A DNA stretch of 64,000 bases from Sinohyriopsis cumingii. Its lineage: Eukaryota > Mollusca > Bivalvia > Unionida > Unionidae. The stretch covers positions 62,707,719-62,771,718 of the forward strand of contig CM068835.1 of the NCBI GenBank assembly GCA_028554795.2, in the 5' to 3' direction. Below, piece after piece: positions 60,791 to 64,000 of the stretch. The notes under the pieces are model-generated. The model saw only the letters and a list, made by a program, of their open reading frames with translations, had not been told where the DNA came from and ran no database searches. Numbering within the stretch: the first letter of the stretch is position 1; every line of letters begins with the position of its first letter. The position numbers and the translations under genes are program-made.

Positions 60791-62727
60791 ATGCAAATGT
60801 TGTAGCCTTCAGCTTTTGCCCAAAATACTGAGTACAATTACTCAGAAACGCTTGGGTCTGATATTTTACTGCAATTTTTTGCTTCACCTTTTAGAAGATT
60901 CCTTGCAAAATAAAATAACACTTATCTTTACCTATCTAAAAGTGTAACTGACAAAAGCATTTCACCTTTGGATAGAGAATAACACAATTGAGGGCAGTAG
61001 TTGCCAATACATTTACACGAAACCACCACAAAATATTTTTCCTCCAACTTTGGAATTCAGTGTATAGTGGTTACAGGTGTTAAATCATGTGTTCTCAGTT
61101 CATTTTCTTGTCTTTTTTATTTAATCATAAGTCAAACCCATGAAGCGTTCTTTATTCACATAAGCACCACAATGAGAAGCCCTGACAATTTGTGACATGC
61201 TTTATTAAAATTTTAATTAATTTCACACTACTCAAGATCACTATAATGATTTTTCCTTAAGTTTTGCTTTCAAATTTCCAAATCCCTTTTAAGGAGATGG
61301 CAATCCTTGTAAATCCAATGAAAGTCATTTGGACCTTAAAGGATCAGTTATCAATAAATAAGACTGATTGGAAACAGCTGGGTAATCTTTATAAATTAAA
61401 AATCTGATCTATTCATCAATAGTCATACAGAATGAAATACGTGCATTCCTTTTTAGACTACATTCCATCAATAAATGCTGTGTAGAACACATGCAGATGT
61501 GAGATTAGTGAATCAGATCTGAGATTAGTGAATCATAATTAAGTGGGTATATTACCTGTCAATATAATGCTTGCCAACAAAGGTCATACACTAAGAAGGT
61601 ATGGCCCAACTTTTCCATACAAAAATGCTATTAGTAAATCTAACAATGGAGACCATGGCAGATGCACTGATTCCACAACAATCAGGATCCACAAGACTTC
61701 AACATCAGATCACTACCATGTGTGTCACCAGGAAAAGAACTTGTAAAGATTGTGAATTGATGCATCTGGCATTAGTTCAATTCTGGCTGGATTGAGTAAG
61801 TTATATAAACTACAATGCATTCTATCTTTGCTTGCCAATAAAGAAGTCTGGTTGATTGCACTTCTTGTGTTTGCTTCAACTTATGAAACTATGTCTATTT
61901 ACTGCATATTCTTGGTTTAAAGTGGATCAAGTCCAACTGCAAACTAAACAGACCCTAAACTGCCACTACAAACATACTGGCAAATTTGAGTCTATGCAGT
62001 TTGTTGGGAGTAATCAATAGAACAAACAACAAACACCCTGAGCTGCAGGCAATTTTAGCATGCATATACAGTATGTACATGTTGTGTCACATGCAATACT
62101 CAAATATCCTCAGTAGCCATCTTTTAATTATTATTAGCTACTCTAATTTCTCCAAACCCTGGGCAAGTTCATGATTTATGCCAGGTATCATTTAGCTTAA
62201 CCTGTTTGAATAGACATAAATTATTTACAAAATCAATTGATTTAATCCCCCACAGTATAAATCATTGCCAGAAATTAAACTCTGCCCCATAACCATGATC
62301 CAAATGATAATAATTAATGCAACTGCTGAGTGGAATGAGTTATTTAATATCAAGATTATTTCATATTGTAAAGATTGTCCATAATAGCAGAATGCATTGA
62401 TGAATAAATCTATTAAAATAATCTAAACACTGAAAACTTTAAAGTTAAACCATGTTTTCTTTCAGAAATACTTGAAACATTCTTGGTCCTACAACTCCAA
62501 ATATGGCTAGAATATGCCCAAATGTGCAAATGAGTTAAAGTCACTGAAACTGGTTCAGACTAATGGAATATGGTTATTTTAAATGCTGATTAAGGTCTAA
62601 AGACAAAGTATTTATGTAAATATGAGGTCATCATGGAGAAACCTGCCAGTGAATAAAACTAAAATGACAAGAATGTGTGAAACTTGTGTGATAGAAAAAT
62701 TAACTACTTGTTTGAAGACTTGCATGA
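60791..62727. other. Intron or upstream region; no feature recognised
   Basis: AT-rich; open frames at 61001-61195 and 61543-61795 lack domain or splice support. 'gagattagtgaatca' is directly duplicated at about 61501-61534. Confidence 0.4.
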
Positions 62728-62738
62728 TCCCGGGTTGC

Positions 62739-62983
62739 TGTTGTTGTGGGGTTTAATGCCATTTTTCAGCACACGATAGGCTATACATGGCGGCCAGTAT
62801 TAATGGTGGAGGAAGAACCAGGGAAAACCCCGGAAAGAACCACCGACCCTCGAGAAGCTACTGGCAAGCTTTCTCACATACCCACATTGGCTGAATCTTA
62901 GACTCGAACCGCCGCAGACAGAGGTGAGATGGCAGTGATCCGTAACGAAGAGCGCTTTAGACCACTCGGACACTCGGGGCCCC
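62739..62983 (-). mobile_element. SINE-A copy, 11-bp TSD
   Basis: Full-length reverse copy from (TTG)n to 'ggggccc'. Target duplication tcccgggttgc at 62728-62738 and 62984-62994. Body close to the 57.8 kb copy. Confidence 0.94.
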
Positions 62984-63132
62984 TCCCGGGTTGCATAGCA
63001 CATCAGCTACATTTTTGTATTGCTGCCCACTGATAACATCTTCAGTTACTTCTCACAATAATTAGGGTAATCAAAATAGTTTCATGGTCTGCTGGCCTTC
63101 TATTAGTAACCAACTGTTCTGAATACTGTTAA

Positions 63133-63396
63133 CAGGGTATATGCAGACTTAACAAAAACAAATTCCATAACTTTTCCAAAACTTTTCCTGGGCTATTTCA
63201 CAAAACACAAGGACCACAATATTGACTGCAATTGTGTCATGTGTGAAACAAGATTTTTAATTAGTGCTCCACACTCTACAGACATATATTTTTTAAACTC
63301 CATTGGGTAAATAATCCCATGACATTTCAAGGCCTTTAAAAATATATTTTCTAAATTCCAAAACTTTTCCAGGATTCCAGGACCTGCAGGAACCCT
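63133..63396. mobile_element. hAT-like MITE, 264 bp, 6-bp TSD
   Basis: Ends 'cagggtatatgcag' and (right end reversed) 'cagggttcctgcagg' form terminal inverted repeats. Subterminal 'ccataacttttccaaaacttttcc' and, in the right arm, 'ccaaaacttttccaggattcc' are shared. Target duplication tgttaa at 63127-63132 and 63397-63402. Non-coding, non-autonomous. Confidence 0.78.
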
Positions 63397-63733
63397 GTGT
63401 TAAAACATTTTTCAGTTTGCATTCCGAACCTGAATATGTATTGTGTTGGCTTTAAAAATAAAACTTGACATCTGGAAGTTTTATGTCCTACAGAAAATTG
63501 ATACCAAATGCTGAAGTTAATTAGGAGTCTGGACAATATAGGTACTCAGATATTTACATTAATGACAGCAGGCTGTGATAAGTACATCATGTGGCCTGCC
63601 GAGATATCTGAATTAGGACTCAACATTCTGGAAACAAAATTTGTCAGACCTTAACACTGAAATTCAGTGCTAGATCCAAACTGACTTCTCCGAGTTCTTG
63701 TCAAATCTGGACAAACACTTTGGTTTTTGCATG

Positions 63734-63795
63734 AACTTACTTTTACCAGGAAACTTACTTTTACCAGGAAACTTACTTTTACCAGGAAACTTACT
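63734..63795. repeat. 18-bp tandem repeat, about 3.4 copies
   Basis: 'aacttacttttaccagga' repeated without change, then a partial 'aacttact'. Confidence 0.93.
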
Positions 63796-63814
63796 CTCAA
63801 TCTGAATCATGTAG

Positions 63815-63965
63815 GAATCTGTGCTAGTTCAGATGGACGAGTGTTAGACTTGTAATATAAAGGTTGCAAGCTTGATATCCATCCAGGCAGGCCTGAGTTA
63901 GCTGCCTTAGTGTGTAACTGTGAAAGACACTTAACTCCAATTTCCTCACCATGATATGGCCAATA
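63815..63965 (+). mobile_element. tRNA-Thr-like SINE
   Basis: 'gctagttcagatggacgag' (A-box), 'gacttgtaat' (anticodon-loop-like, TGT) and 'aaggttgcaagcttgatatcc' (B-box region) are followed by a body with 'gaaagacacttaactccaatttcctcacc'. The 3' part is shared with the fragment at 39.3-39.4 kb. B-box changes make it a SINE, not a functional tRNA. Confidence 0.68.
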
Positions 63966-64000
63966 ATGTGTTAAAAGTTAAACAAACCAAATGAATCACC

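Noticed and set aside
59829-60887. Minus-strand frames with VNGLVKFTVNVYKISK repeats
   Set aside because: The 51-bp satellite is a multiple of three and stop-free in one frame; no start, splice or expression context.
60967-61018. Possible STK33 N-lobe exon ending in a PK dipeptide before a GT
   Set aside because: Translation (RVNVLATTALNCVILYPK) lacks the conserved spacing and residues of the kinase alpha-C/beta-4 region.
63815-63885. Functional tRNA-Thr gene
   Set aside because: B-box and T-loop are altered and a SINE body follows.

Overview
This is a 64 kb AT-rich piece of animal genomic DNA, not prokaryotic. Coding sequence is split into short exons with GT/AG boundaries separated by introns of 0.5-8 kb, and the introns are filled with tRNA-derived SINEs, LINE, DIRS and hAT remains, satellites and microsatellites. 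The repeat mix points to a lophotrochozoan, most likely a mollusc and perhaps a bivalve: (CAA)n-tailed tRNA-Leu-like SINEs, 'tgccccacc...gtagggca' motifs leading into degenerate ~140-bp arrays, and GTTCATGAAC clusters. The taxon is inference.

The one clearly identifiable gene lies on the minus strand: the C-terminal 373 residues of an STK33-type (CAMK-like) serine/threonine kinase, in nine exons between 45568 and 13600. Every exon junction keeps the reading frame. The exons cover kinase subdomains V to XI (hinge, HRD loop, DFG, GTPNYM-SPE, DIW, PAHR), the conserved post-kinase STNVLEMMKAW motif and a Ser/Lys-rich tail ending GKTQGKK. The glycine loop and the VAIK lysine are not found in 45.6-64 kb and probably lie beyond the window. 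On the plus strand a terminal exon of an unidentified Lys/Glu-rich protein ends at 1433, so the two genes converge with about 12 kb between their stop codons.

Layout: 0-1.4 kb, last exon of the plus-strand gene after a SINE. 1.4-13.2 kb, intergenic or 3'UTR, with a decayed LINE reverse transcriptase at 4.4-5.0 kb and SINEs. 13.2-13.85 kb, last kinase exon. 14.8-19.7 kb, a DIRS-type tyrosine-recombinase retroelement split by a 2.27 kb hAT-like DNA transposon with a 5-bp target duplication. 21.5-24.7 kb, two kinase exons. 26.6-29.8 kb, a SINE, then a second DIRS relic split by a solo Gypsy-like LTR. 32.4-45.6 kb, six kinase exons among tandem repeats, (AT)n tracts, a palindrome cluster and a 29-bp satellite. 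45.6-64 kb, an intron or upstream region with three further satellite types, degenerate ~140-bp arrays, a CR1/Jockey-like LINE 3' end, several SINEs with clear target-site duplications, and a hAT-like MITE.

No bacterial-style system, CRISPR array, rRNA or functional tRNA gene was seen. The points most worth a second look are the nested transposons with readable target sites, the short-TSD hAT group, the higher-order satellite structure at 58.5-60.8 kb, and an orphan exon-like segment at 52.3 kb.
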